Positions 1 through 11,486 of a DNA stretch of 64,000 nt are shown piece after piece; position 1 is the stretch's first letter; each line of letters begins with the position of its first letter. This DNA comes from Scenedesmus sp. ARA3 (taxonomy: Eukaryota; Chlorophyta; Chlorophyceae; Sphaeropleales; Scenedesmaceae). The translations under genes were made by a program, and so were the position numbers. A model generated the notes under the pieces. It ran no database searches. It was not told where the DNA came from and saw nothing but the letters and a program-made list of their open reading frames with translations. Where the stretch lies: NCBI GenBank assembly GCA_004335835.1, contig RWJK01001320.1, positions 105,153 to 169,152 on the forward strand, in the 5' to 3' direction.

Positions 1-825
1 CCACGCTGCCATTGTGTGCTTTGTCTCACAGGCAGGCCAGCTGGCTTTCGTGTTGTGTTGAGAGTACAGCTGGTGCAGGCTCGAGTTGATGCTTTCTTAT
101 GGTTCATGGCATGGCGGCGGCGGCCCGTGCTTTGTGTTTGTGTTTGATCGCCAGCTCCCTGCAGCAAGGGACGCTGAGCGGGGGTTTGTCAGGGGCAGAG
201 GCAGGGTTCTGGGAGTGGGCTAGTACGCCTAACGTGTTGCGAAGGGCTTGCAAGTAGGGGCACATAATGTGCTGACGTCAGCACAAAGTCGACTTTGAAA
301 AGTAACAGAAGTATACCTGCGTGACGATTTCAACATCACCAGTGTGATCACCAGTCTGAACAGCGTCAGAAAAGCCCCTTCTGCAAGATGCACAGGGTGT
401 TATGCTTGGGAGTTGCATGCAGGCGTAGCTGGACAGCCCTGCTTCAAATTGTTACAAGGCTGCTGACAAGCTGCAAGCTGCTGCTGAACACATGTTTGCT
501 CGCGGCACAGTTGGGCCCCAAGCACGACGCACTGCCATCAGATGCCCGCCACAGCAGCGCGTGTACACTTGCTGTTGCAGCGCCAAGGCCTGATAACCAC
601 AAAGCGTCAAAACATTGGTAAACCTCCAACCAGGAACCGCCGTCCAAGTGCAGGGCAGTAGCGCAGGAGTACAGCCAGTACTCTAACGGTTGGACATCTG
701 CGCCATGTCACATCGGTTCCCCGCCAGCCTGGCCTTTCCCCGCCAGCCTGGCCTGGACTGAGTCCCTACGGCTGCCCTGCTGCCCAGGCGCCTGTTCAGC
801 CGCTGTCCAGCCGCTGCGGCAGCCA
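1..825. other. Downstream flank of the Gemin5-like gene
   Basis: No gene is recognised here. It should hold the 3' UTR of the minus-strand gene that stops at 826. A TTACA (TGTAA read on the minus strand) lies near 450. A short direct repeat, two copies of about 18 bp reading cccgccagcctggcct, sits at about 719-756. Confidence 0.4.
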
Positions 826-2017
826 TCATGCAGCCCACTTGGTGAGAATGACGTCAGCATCTGACTGCCGTTGTGCCCGCCTGCAGACACATGCCACATC
901 AACACGAGCAGTCCTTGAAAGTCACCCTAGACTAGAAACCAACAGAGCAAGGCTGGCTGGCTGGTGATGCCGCCAACTACGGGGGGAAAATTGCACTCAA
1001 GCGTCGCATGATGCACAACTCAATGCCAGGTGCAACAGTGCATGGTTGTGAAACATGACGCATGCATGGCATGCGGTCAGACATGCGCTCCACCTGAGCT
1101 CACCTCATCACAGCAGCAGCTGCCCCCACCTCCCCAGCAGCCAGCAAGTACACTGCAGCAGCATCCACCTGCCCAGCCCCCTCCAGCTTTGCTGCTGCCA
1201 GCTTTGCAGCAGCAGCCCAGGCAGCACTGCCGCCAGCTGCTGCCAAAGTAACAACATCAGGCGTTATGACGTCAGCTGACACAGCCGCGCGTAAGAAGCC
1301 CCCAACGTCGCCGCACATGTAGCGCATCATTGCTGCCTGGTTGATTGCAAGGCTGCCTGGAGAGGAGCCCGATGCAGCCATGCTGCTACTGCTGCCGCTG
1401 TTGCTGCTGCTGCTGCTGTGTGGCTGCTGCTGCTGCTGCTGCTGCAGGGCCTGCTTGTGCTGCAGCAGCAGCTCTGGCACGTCTGCTGTCATGTTGGGCA
1501 GCCAACTGCCCACACTGTAGCTGCTGCCCACAGCACCGCACAGCTGCTGGTGGAAGGCATCCGACACGCTGCTGCTGCTGCCTGCACCACCATCATTTGG
1601 CGCCTGTCCCTGCTGCTGCTGCTGACCAGGTGCACCCAGCCGTACACTGTGCTTAAACAGTGCAAAGCGGCCAGTGCTGCCACTGCTCCTAGCTCCAGCA
1701 GTAGCAACAGCCTGTGCTGTCAGTGGCTGTGGAGGGTACAGCGCTTCAGCAAGCGCCACTACATCTAGCTGGGCCTGCTGCTGCACTGCAGCACTGCTCA
1801 GGTCTGGCAGGGGTGGCAGGAAGCTGCGGCTGCCAGGCACTACAAACTGCTTCCAGTGGCGCATGCCGACCGGTCTGCTGCTGCTGCTGCTGCTGCCAGT
1901 GCCAGTGCTGCGGACGGTGCTGCTGCTGGTGATGGTACTGGCAGAGGTACCAGCAGCGCTGGGCTTGGGGGCTGGCGGTGGGGCTGTGGCATCAAGTGAG
2001 CCCGCGAGCGGCTGTTG

Positions 2018-2049
<32 letters not shown>

Positions 2050-4797
2050 GATCTCCAGCACTGTCAACTGCACCTTGCACTGCTGCTGCTGCTGCATCAC
2101 CACTAGCTGCGGCAGCTGCTGTATCAGCACCTGGCGCAGTTGTCAAAGCCGCGGCTGCCACTTCAGCAGCGCGCTCATCCTTAGCGACTGCAGCCCTCCC
2201 ACTGCATGCCTCGCCAACAGCAGCAGCTGCACTGCCGGCTGCCTCTGCAGCAGGCAGCAGCAGCAGCGCTGCACTGCCGGCCTCTCTGCCTGGCTGCCAG
2301 CTGCGTACTGTCTGGTCCAGGGAGGCAGACAGCAGCAGGCCTGGCCAGCCTGGGACGGCAGACAGGCAGCTGATGCCGTGCATGTGGCCTGCTAGGCGCC
2401 GCAGCGGCAGCAGGGCCTGCTCAGCCGTCACCTACAAATCCAGGGGCAGCAGCAAGGTGGAATTGCAGCATGCATGTTGCACAACACACTCAGCAAGCAC
2501 ATACGCCGAATGCACAAACAAACACCCGTGCAGCCGAATGCTGCGTGCAATCCCTGCAACTGCTTGCCTGCTGCAGCCAAGCCCTGCCTGCACACAAAAG
2601 CTGCACACGCAGCTGGCAGGCCCACCTGCAGCACCTGGCAGCCGCCCTCACTGTCACCCACACACACAGTGCCAGCGTCACTCCAGGCCACACTGGCCAG
2701 CTGCAGCTTGCTGGCACCTGGTACAGTGCAGCTGCTGAGCAGCACTAGCTGCAACCCAGCAGCACTGCTGCCGGCTGCTTCGCTGCTGCTGGTGCTGCCT
2801 GCCACTCCTGAACCATGCTGCTGCTGATGGTGATGTGAAGTTGTGCATGCTAGCAGGTATACATTCTGCCTGTCTAGCACAGCTAACACGTGGCCACCTG
2901 GCGCCGCAGACACAGCACTTCCTGCGGCTGCTGCTGCTGCTGCTGGGTTAGGTTGCCAGCCTGCAGCTACCAGCGGCAAGCCTGCAGCAGTTGTTACGCT
3001 GTCTGCTAGCAACCACGCGCTGCTATTGCTGCTGTTGTTGCTGTGCTGCTGTTGGGAGTCACCGCTGCGCCGCCAACTCGCAGCATTGCTGCCATTGCCG
3101 CTAACAGATGCTCGGCTGCTGGCTGTAGCTGCTCCAGCTGGGCCACTTGCTGCTGCTGATGATGATGATGCTGTTGTTGCAGGGCCTACCAGCAGCAGCT
3201 GGCCACGTGTTGTGCCTGCAACCATCAGCTGCCCCTGACCATGCCATGCGCAGCAGCTCCAGATCACATCTGAAGCACCTGCCCCTGCTGCTGCTGCTCC
3301 CATTCTTGCTGCTGCTCCTGGCTTATGCGCTGCCAGCAGCTGCTGCAGCTGCGCGCCAACATCGCGCGGGTGTGCTGCAGCAGCTGCAGCATCGCCAGCC
3401 GGGCTTGAAATGCACGGCCAAGACAGCAGGCAACCCTCGCCACCAAGAGAGTACAGAACAGCAGCCCCCACTGGCTCAAGTGCTGCATCCAAGTGCTGCT
3501 GCTGCTGCTGCTGCTGCCACTGCTGCTGCCAGGCAAGGTGTGTGACTGGGCCTCCGTGGCGCCTGCTGTAGATGCGTGACTGGTCAGAGGCCACGTCAAA
3601 CACACCAAGCGTGCCGTCAGCACAGCCATACGCCAGCAAGCCTGCAGCAGCAGAGGGTTGGGCCAAAGCAGTGATGTGGGTGTACCCAGGGGTGCCTGTG
3701 CACACATGCAGCTGCTGGCGTGCATTGTGCAAGCAGATAGATGTACCTCTGGTGAGAGCGATACTCCGGCTGGAGCGCAGTGAAGCCAGAGGCAGGACAA
3801 GGGAGCGGCTGGCTGCTCCAATTGTGCAATGCCTTGCAATACTGTATTGCAGCATGAAGCAGGTCATGCAGTGCAGCCACAGGTCACTCACGAGGGTTGG
3901 TGGGGTGCCAGGCCAGGGCCAGCACCTTGTCCTGCAAGTTGCGCCACAGCAGCTGCGCCTGCTGCGCACCCGGCTGCACCTCACTGCAAACTGCTGGCAT
4001 GCCCTGGCCTCCGGTCACTGCACTGCTGCTGCTGCTGCTGCTGCTGGCTGCTGGTGAAAGTTGCTGGGCTGCTGCAACAAGCACAGCAGTCCCACCTATG
4101 CCATTGGCAGCTGGTGCTGCGTCTTCAGACTGCACACCTATGGCATTACTGCCATCGCCGCTGTGTGCTGCCACACATCCTGCCTCTGCGTTGCTGCTGC
4201 TGCTGCTATCCGGCTGCTGCCGCACTCCTAGTGTCAGCACTCTGATAGTTTTGTCCCCACAGCCCACAGCCACCCTTACAGGTGTATGCTGCGGTGGCGG
4301 CCGCAGCACATCTGGTGAGGGATGCTGAGCTGCCACAGCATATGCATAGCCCCCCAGGCCCTGACAGGACCACAACACCTTGCAGCCGGCTGCTTTGTAG
4401 CCTGCTGGTGCTGCTGCTGCAGATGCACCACCTAGGCTTGGGATGAGGGTCTCTCCTGCCGCTCCTGCTGCTTCTCCTGCTTTGCCACCCTTCTTCTTGC
4501 TAGCAGCTTTAGCAGCAGGTGCAGCAGCGGTATCTGCTGGCGCAGGCTGAGCAGCAGCAGCAGCATCTGCAGCAGCGGTATCTGCTGGGGTAGCTGCAGG
4601 TGCATCCACAGTCCCTGCTGCTTCACCTGCTGGGCCTGCTGCTGCTGCATCTGCTGTGTGCGGCGCCTCTGATGTGCCTGATGCTGCTGCTGCTGCTGCT
4701 GCTGCTGCTGGCACTTCTTTTGGCTGGATGGCCAGCTCTGACACAGCCAGTGACCTGTCCATGGAGATAGACAGCACCGTGAACTTTCCAGAAAATA

Positions 4798-4829
<32 letters not shown>

Positions 4830-5605
4830 ACCGTTTGCTGTGCAGGCAGCACAGCAAGCTGGTAGATGGTGCGGCTGTGTGGCGGCTTCATCATAGCTGT
4901 GTGGCACGCCATGTTGCCTGCAGCACAGGGCCGAGCACACGCGCGGTCTGGTTCAGCTTGACAGCCTGCCAGACGCTGGCGGGCAAGTGACGCTTGCTTT
5001 ACAAAAGCGTGCACATAGTCATCCTGTCACGAAGGATTAGTGCATAAATATATACACCTGTTTGACATCATGCGCATGTCAATCGCATAGCAAAGTCAAA
5101 CGCACCCTGGCATCACCAACACACAGCCGCCGCAGCTCACATATGTGCACACCATTGCAACAGACAGCAGACAGCAAGCTGACCTAACATGAGCCCTCAC
5201 CTGGCACCATTGCTGCCAGCAGCACCCCACCAGCCATCCCATTCATCAGCACCAGGCAGCTGCCATCAGCCATCATGCTGCCAGGCACCAGCGCTACAGC
5301 CGCATAGTAGATGCTGCTGTGCTTGCCCTGCTGCCAGCCGCCGCCCCCGCTGCTCGGCTGCCGTACTACTGCAGCAGCAGCCAAGCTCACTTCTGGGCCT
5401 GGCACTGCAACAGCATCTGCTGTGTTTGCTGCGTCATCTGCTGCTGCTGCTGCTGCGGGAAGAGGCGTGTCTGCTGGATCTGTGCTGGCGGCAGCTTCAG
5501 CCTCGGTTGCCGCTGCTGCAGGTGCAGCGGTTTGCTGCTGCTGGGGCAGCCACTGCAGCAGCTGCCACAGCTTCACAGACTTGTCAGCACCTGCTGTCAC
5601 CACAC

Positions 5606-5697
<92 letters not shown>

Positions 5698-7235
5698 ACG
5701 CAATCTGCCGCACCCTCCCCATCACCAGCAAGGCAGATATCACCGCAGCCGCCGCCGTTGATGTTGTCACCATGGCTGCCGATGACCCCGTTGCTGCTGC
5801 TGTCACCTGCGGCAGCTTCCAGACCATTGTGGTGGTCCTGCTGGTCATCGGCTGCCACAGCATTTGCTGCATCTGGCGGATGCTGCAGTGGCGGTGTTGT
5901 TTCGCTGCTGCTGCTGCTGCTGCTGCTTGTCGGTGGTGCCCTCCAAAGCACACTCTGTACTGCTGCTGTGTGTGCTGACCATTTGAGCAGTTGAGCGCCG
6001 CTGCTGCTGTCCACAAGCACACAGCTGCCATCTGCGCAGCCAGCCAGCACCTGCAGCAGCACAGCGGCACACAAGTAGGCACCACTTCATGCAAAAGTAG
6101 TGGTTGCCAACTGCTGTTTGTCAAAGCACCACCTAGACATGAAGCAAGCTTTCCTGCAGGCTTGTCTGTGGGTACTGCAGCAGGGCACTTGCAGGGCGGC
6201 AACCCATGGTGCCTGCAGCTCTAGAGCTGCCATAACTACAATCTCGGTAACACATGCAGCGGCGGCTGCCCAGACAGTCAAGACTGTTCACAAATGGCCT
6301 GCTCTCGCTTCATGTGCAGCAACAGAAGGTTTGCGCCACACACACGCACCTGCTGTAGTTGCTGCTGCTCTGCTGCTGCCCCTGGTGCTGCAGCAAGGCA
6401 GCAGACCCTGCTGCCCAGCTTTGCCAGCAGCGCCAGCTTGGCATTGCTGCTGAAGCACCAGCGCAGCAGCTGCCCGCTGGCATCGCCAAACACTGCAAGA
6501 GCATCGCCCCTGCAGGATACAAACAAGAACAAGGCACACCCACCATACGCGCAACAGCACATGGTGTCAATGCCTTGAATGATGGGGCAGCAGAGCTCTG
6601 TTGTCCACAACTGAACACATAATGCAGGACGCACAGCAGGTATGTGTTTCCTGCAAGCACTTGCTGGGTACCAGGGCCGTCTGCAGCTCCGCATGTGCAC
6701 TACCAGTGCCTCACAGAAGCATGGCAGCAGCACTCACCAGGCTGGCAGTGCTACTGCAGTGAGCTCTGCTTTGCTCCTGGCTTTTGCAGCAGCCAGGCAG
6801 CCGCCGGCCTGCCAGTCCCAGCACCTTGCCGAGCCGTCATCGCAGCCCGCAACAAGGCGAGCAGCTGGGCCGTACGGCACAAATGCAACAGAGGAAACCC
6901 TGCAACGCAATGTAACAAGGCACAACGGTAGGTTCGTGTGTACTGTGCACTGCAAGGAGCACAGAAAGTTGGCTGTGGCAGATGCTTGATGTCAGGCGAT
7001 TGTAGACGTGCATGGGGTGGTCTCATGTAGCAGTGGTGGTGTATTTTGCGCAGTCAGCTGCGCATGCCGCAATGCTTACCTTGCTTTGTGAGGGCCCAAG
7101 ACCTGCAGGATGTGGTGCTTTCTGCTGCAGAGGACTGTCACGCTCTGGTGCCCAGCAAATGCAACTAAGCCTTCCTGAGTAGCGTCTAAGGCATGGGACG
7201 ACGACCTGCGGCCAGCAAGTGAAGATGAGTGCTGC

Positions 7236-7270
<35 letters not shown>

Positions 7271-7283
7271 CTGCTAGTGCTAG

Positions 7284-7316
<33 letters not shown>

Positions 7317-7349
7317 GGTCAGCCACAGATCGTGAGCGTTATAGCGCAT
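826..7349 (-). CDS. GEMIN5: Gemin5-like WD40-repeat protein, 8 exons, about 1638 aa
   Basis: In animals Gemin5 recognises snRNA precursors for the SMN complex. Exons, high to low: 7080-7349 (start uncertain), 6738-6949, 6350-6509, 5201-6050, 3892-4917, 2626-3641, 1104-2431, 826-880; phases agree from exon 2 to the TGA at 826-828. Family signatures, in order: a STSMDR-like SISMDRS near the HSRTIYQL block; LAWHPTNP followed, after splicing, by LLAYGCADGTLGVFD; LYSLGGEG; and HMHGISCL...SASLDQTVRSWQPG. The end (MCGDVGGFLRAAVSADVITPDVVTLA) resembles the first helices after the animal WD40 domains. The protein then stops, so the long TPR-like and C-terminal RNA-binding region of animal Gemin5 is missing. 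Poly-Gln and poly-Ala runs fill the loops, the longest being 30 Gln near residue 332-361. The poly-Ala N-terminus may be wrong; an acceptor-like GGCCGCAG near 7206 suggests an alternative first exon. Head to head with SURF4. Confidence 0.8.
5607..5696 (-). repeat. Pure (CAG)30 coding microsatellite, 30 Gln
   Basis: Thirty uninterrupted CTG units on the plus strand read as CAG in frame on the minus strand. They lie inside exon 4 of the Gemin5-like gene, between two WD40 blades. It is the longest triplet run in the window and is likely length-polymorphic. Confidence 0.95.
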
Positions 7350-7661
7350 TTACCAGTTTGGGCTTGATGATAAGTGGATGTGCATTGGTTGACTAGTTCG
7401 CCAAAACTAGACCTGACTACTTCGCCGACCGGGAACAGCAACTTGTTCATTCCTATGGGAACTTCAACGGACGATGTAGTTTAGCAAGCATCAAAGTTCT
7501 ACGGTTTGGCTTTTGTGATATTTGAGCAGCAGCAGAACCACGTGTGACAACCTTGGATTTCAGCCCTGATGAGAACTGCTGTTGTGCCGGACGTGACCAC
7601 GTTCACGGCGCTGTCTTGCTGAACAAACTACCGTTTATTGGCTGCTGTGACTTTCGCAATC
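7350..7661. promoter_or_regulatory. Shared promoter region between the Gemin5-like and SURF4 genes
   Basis: About 310 bp separate the two divergent start codons. The stretch is less triplet-rich than the flanking exons. The words gactagttcgcc and gactacttcgcc occur about 20 bp apart. No TATA box was identified. Promoter role is inferred from the layout. Confidence 0.45.
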
Positions 7662-10021
7662 ATGGACGCTATGGCCGCCAGAGACCAGTCTGACAAAGGC
7701 AGTAGACACATCACAAGCAGCCTTTCAAAGAAGATCAGGGAAGTGAAACAGAACGCATCAGACGTCAGAGAAGCAGTTCAGGAGCTTGCAGAAGCTGGAG
7801 TAGGCCGGCGTCGCTGGGGTGCTGCTTCCAGGCTGCTGGATGCACTCTTTGCTGGGGAGGCAGCACGCATGCTTGCCCGCCTGTTCATATGCCTCTACTA
7901 CGTCAACCTTGCGTACGCTGACATCGAAGTCTGGTAAGAACGGAAGCAGTTCAGTCTCAAATGCAGGGGAGAAGCAGAAGAGCTGCAGACAGCATGCAGA
8001 TTGGCCTCCGCCAGCACATGTACAGTCGCTGTACTGCATGACAAACGTAGTGCGCACAATGTGGACGCACAACGTCATTTGCAACTCCGCAGCAAACCCT
8101 TGCTTGCTGGTATCTTTAGATGCGCATGTTCACCCTGCCTACTGGTGAGTCCTGGGTGACTCACCAGACCCTGCTGTGCTGCACTTGCCCATCACCCTGT
8201 TGCAGGCAGTACTTGCGCACGCCGGAGGCACAGGCACGCATGAAGCGCTGGCAGGATGATGCCCCCGCCAGCCACCTGCCCTTCCCCTACCTGTCTGTGT
8301 GCGGCCTGATGCCAGTTGCACTGCTGGCTGCGTCAGGCCTGGGGCCTTCATGGCTGTTCTGTGGGCTGCTGCTGTGCTACACGGTCTGCAATGATGCCTG
8401 GATGACGTGGGGCCACCTCAAGAACCTGCTGCTGCACAAGTGAGGCATGGAGGAGGCACAGTGTGTGCTGTGCAGACAGAATGGTGATAAGGCAGCGCAA
8501 ATTCTCTGCAGCTCTGGAGGCGCACCTATGCAACATGCATAGGAAGTTGGCCATGGTGGCTTAATTGTCGTGCCACGAGCACATGCTTTGGAATGCATGC
8601 ATCAGCACTTGCAAGTGCAGCAAGTACGCAGCATGTACCATGCTCAAGGCCGGGCGCCCTTCTGTCATGGCTGTTGCTGTTTCATCTGCTATGTTTCCGC
8701 TGCTGTTGCTGTTAGTACTCCTCCGCCATGGCAGGTGACCTGCCCTGACTGCTGGTGCTGTTATCCTGCACTGGTCCTGCTCCTGCTGCTGCTGCTGCTG
8801 CCGCTGCTGCTGTCCTGCAGGGGCCGGCCCAGTGAGCTGCTGATGAAGCAGCTGGCCCTCATCGGCTCAGCAGCACTCATGCTGGCACACTCCATCAGGT
8901 AAGAAGACAGAAGTTTGCGAGTAAACTTGAGTAAACTTGCAAATCTGCAACACAATCAAGTGGGGTTCAGATTGTTCAGCTAGCAATGCGTGCAACCAGC
9001 AGCCGCAGGCGTGCGGAGCGGTTATTGCATGCATGCCGCCCACCCTCTGCCCGTCTGCCTGCCAGCTCACCTGGCTGCCTGCTGTGCTGCCTTCCATCTG
9101 CTGCTGCTGCTGCTGCTGCTGCTGTAGGGATGCGCCACGCCTGCGCAGTGTGACGGCAGGGCTGCTGCAGGCCGCTGACGCGCCTCGCGTGCAGCCGGGC
9201 AGGGGCCGCAGCAGTGTGCTGCTGCTGGGGCGGCTGATGGTGGGCGTGATGCTGCTGGTGGCGGGCTACATGCAGGTGGGGCTGGGCAGGCGCGGCAGCG
9301 CAGGGTGGTTGGTGTGGCGGGCAGCGATGGAATATGCTGCTGTGGCAGTAGGCAGGGGTTTCAAGCACCTTGCCCGCCATTGTCACACTCCCAGCATCAT
9401 GGTCCTGCAGTAGCATTTGTGCTGCAGTGTCAACCAAGCAGCATTTTGTTGGCGTGACCAAAGACTTTTGATGATGGCAGCACCACACGAGATGGTTGAG
9501 CTTGGTGCAGTGAACGCGTAACATACTCGTCATCATGCCATGATCGCAGTGATGCTGTGGGAGAAGAGGACTGCAAACTCCCGTGTGCTTGTCCCACTGT
9601 CACTGAAACACCTGCCACCCGCGGCCAACTGCTGCTGCTGCAGGCGCTGCGCATCAAAGCACGCATGGCTTCCGCAGCAGCTGCCGCTGCAGCTGGTGCA
9701 GCCCCGCAGCCGGTGCTGCATCACTACGGCATGCCTGATGGCCATGACAGCAGCCTGCAGCTAGTGGAGTGCCTGCTGGCAATCCCGCTTGCCCTCGGGC
9801 TGTACACAGCAGGTGTGTCGCGGCTGCTGTGCCTGGTGCTGCTGGCTGAGGCTGTCACTCAGTGGGGGTGGTGGGGTGCTGGCTGGCCTAGCTGGCATTA
9901 CAGGCAGCATGTGAGGGACCACTTCTTCACCAATGCCGCTGTGGCTGGAGGGCTGCTGCTGATGCAGAGCTTTGGTGCTGGCTTGTTCACGGTGGACTCC
10001 CTGCTCGCCAAGCAGGACTAG
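7662..10021 (+). CDS. SURF4: SURF4/Erv29-family ER cargo receptor, 5 exons, 369 aa
   Basis: Multi-pass membrane protein that in yeast and animals loads soluble cargo into COPII vesicles leaving the ER. Exons 7662-7933, 8206-8439, 8821-8898, 9128-9275 and 9644-10021 join in phase to TAG. Start ATG at 7662 (context AATCATGG); about 90 residues precede the first exon junction. Family signatures: ARLFICLYYVNLAY near residue 70; a MKQLALIGSAALMLAHS segment, equivalent to the MRNLALGGGLLLLLAES of animal SURF4; LLGRLMVGVMLLV; and near the C-terminus RDHFFTNAAVAGGLLLM, equivalent to a FFQTMSVIGGLLL block. At 369 aa it is about 100 residues longer than animal SURF4 because of N-terminal and loop extensions. 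The end, SLLAKQD, does not show the lysine-rich ER-return signal of animal SURF4. Divergent from the Gemin5-like gene. Confidence 0.87.
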
Positions 10022-11486
10022 GCTGCTGCAGTGTCTTGCAGCTTATGCGAGCATGGTGTGGATGCGGCGTAGTTGCAACAGCTGCAGCAGAATGTATCCC
10101 TGCGAGTTGAGGAGGTGTGGACTATCCTGACTGCTTGGTCCTCTGGACATTCATTAGATATCTAGGCCATTGATACTCAATTGCCTAAGGTTTCAGGGGT
10201 ATGTTTGCAGACGGTGGGGACACGAATGCCATGCACGTGTGCACATCGCCGCATATACAGGGGTTGTCAGCTGGGCTGGTTTGATGTGCAGTAACATAAT
10301 GGCAATATTGTTGCTGCAATTCCCTGTTGAATTTGATTTTGACTGATGCATTGCGGGTGAGATGCTGAGACACGACGATTTGACTGGGAGTGGTGGTCAA
10401 CACCTGCACCCTGCTGCAACGGTGCCCACAGTGCAGCGCATAGCACCTTGTGCAACAAGCATATGTGCTGTGTACCCTGGCCTGTGCCTAGGATCCCAAC
10501 ATCGCGTTTACCCACGTCAAGAAGCTGCATAGTGCATTCTAAAACGTTGCTAGAGAGGATCTCGGCCCCTGCATGTTGGCGCGTCGACAAGTGCAGGCAA
10601 CCTTGGCCAGCATGGGTTTTGGCAAAATTCACAACAACAGAGCGTTTGCAATCCTGATAATCTAGATTTCTCCTGTTTGGAATATATGTGGCGTACATGA
10701 GGCAGGACAGTCACACTCACCGTATTCATCTGCCCCTTGTCACTCGAGCTTTTGCCGGCTGAGGCATCATTCTGGGAGCAACCTCATAAGCCAGGCAGCT
10801 CCTAAACCTTTATTCAGTTGTATTTTATTCTTTACAGTCATCAATGAGTTGTTGACATCAACATTCAGACTGCAGCAGGCAGCGGTAAATACCGGTCGAC
10901 ATCTCGGCCACCTGCTGTTCCCTCCAGGAGCTGGAGCTTCTTTTGGTTGCAGTAAAAGCTAAGGTACATCCATCTAGTTGGTAAATAGCCGTGATTGATA
11001 GCATCCAAGGTGGGTGCGTACTGCTCACAAGTACACCACTTCAGGATGGCACGGCGCTTGCAGAGCTCATTGATGCACAGCAATAGATTATAAAGTACCT
11101 TGCACATCATTGTAGCAGCAGGAAGCGGCGTTAGGAGACATGCACGGGCATCGTGCCGATGGGGCGGGAAGAAGCTTGCTGGCAGCGGCAAGCGTGGCAG
11201 CACCAATGTAGTTCGACGTACACAGCCCAACCAGTTAGGTGATGCTCACACGCATGCTTGCTGATGTGTTTGTGGTGCAGGGGTGGCAGCTCCGCATACG
11301 GCCCGAAGCAGTCGCAGCTCTCTCGCAGCAAGAAGCTGCAGAGAATCGGATGCAGCCGCAGCACTTTTGAGCACTTACCGAAGGACTAGAGCTCTTTCCT
11401 CTACAGCATAAGTGCCGGTCCTCAGCTCCCTGTCAGTAGCTACAGCTGCAGTAGCTAGCCAGCACTGACAGTAGCGTGCCTGCACC
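10022..11486. other. 3' flank of SURF4 and 5' flank of the Aurora-like kinase
   Basis: No gene recognised. It holds the SURF4 3' UTR and the upstream region of the kinase. A minus-strand open frame at 10865-11230 encodes 121 residues with no recognised family and is not called. Base composition is more AT-rich than the neighbouring exons. Confidence 0.4.

Noticed and set aside
5311..5994. Plus-strand frames rich in Leu, Cys or Ala opposite the Gemin5-like gene
   Set aside because: CTG repeats stay open in every frame; the minus-strand WD40 frame carries the family signatures.
10865..11230. Minus-strand open frame of 121 residues between SURF4 and the kinase
   Set aside because: No family resemblance, no flanking exons in phase, and no codon pattern like the neighbours. 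It could still be an exon of an unknown gene.
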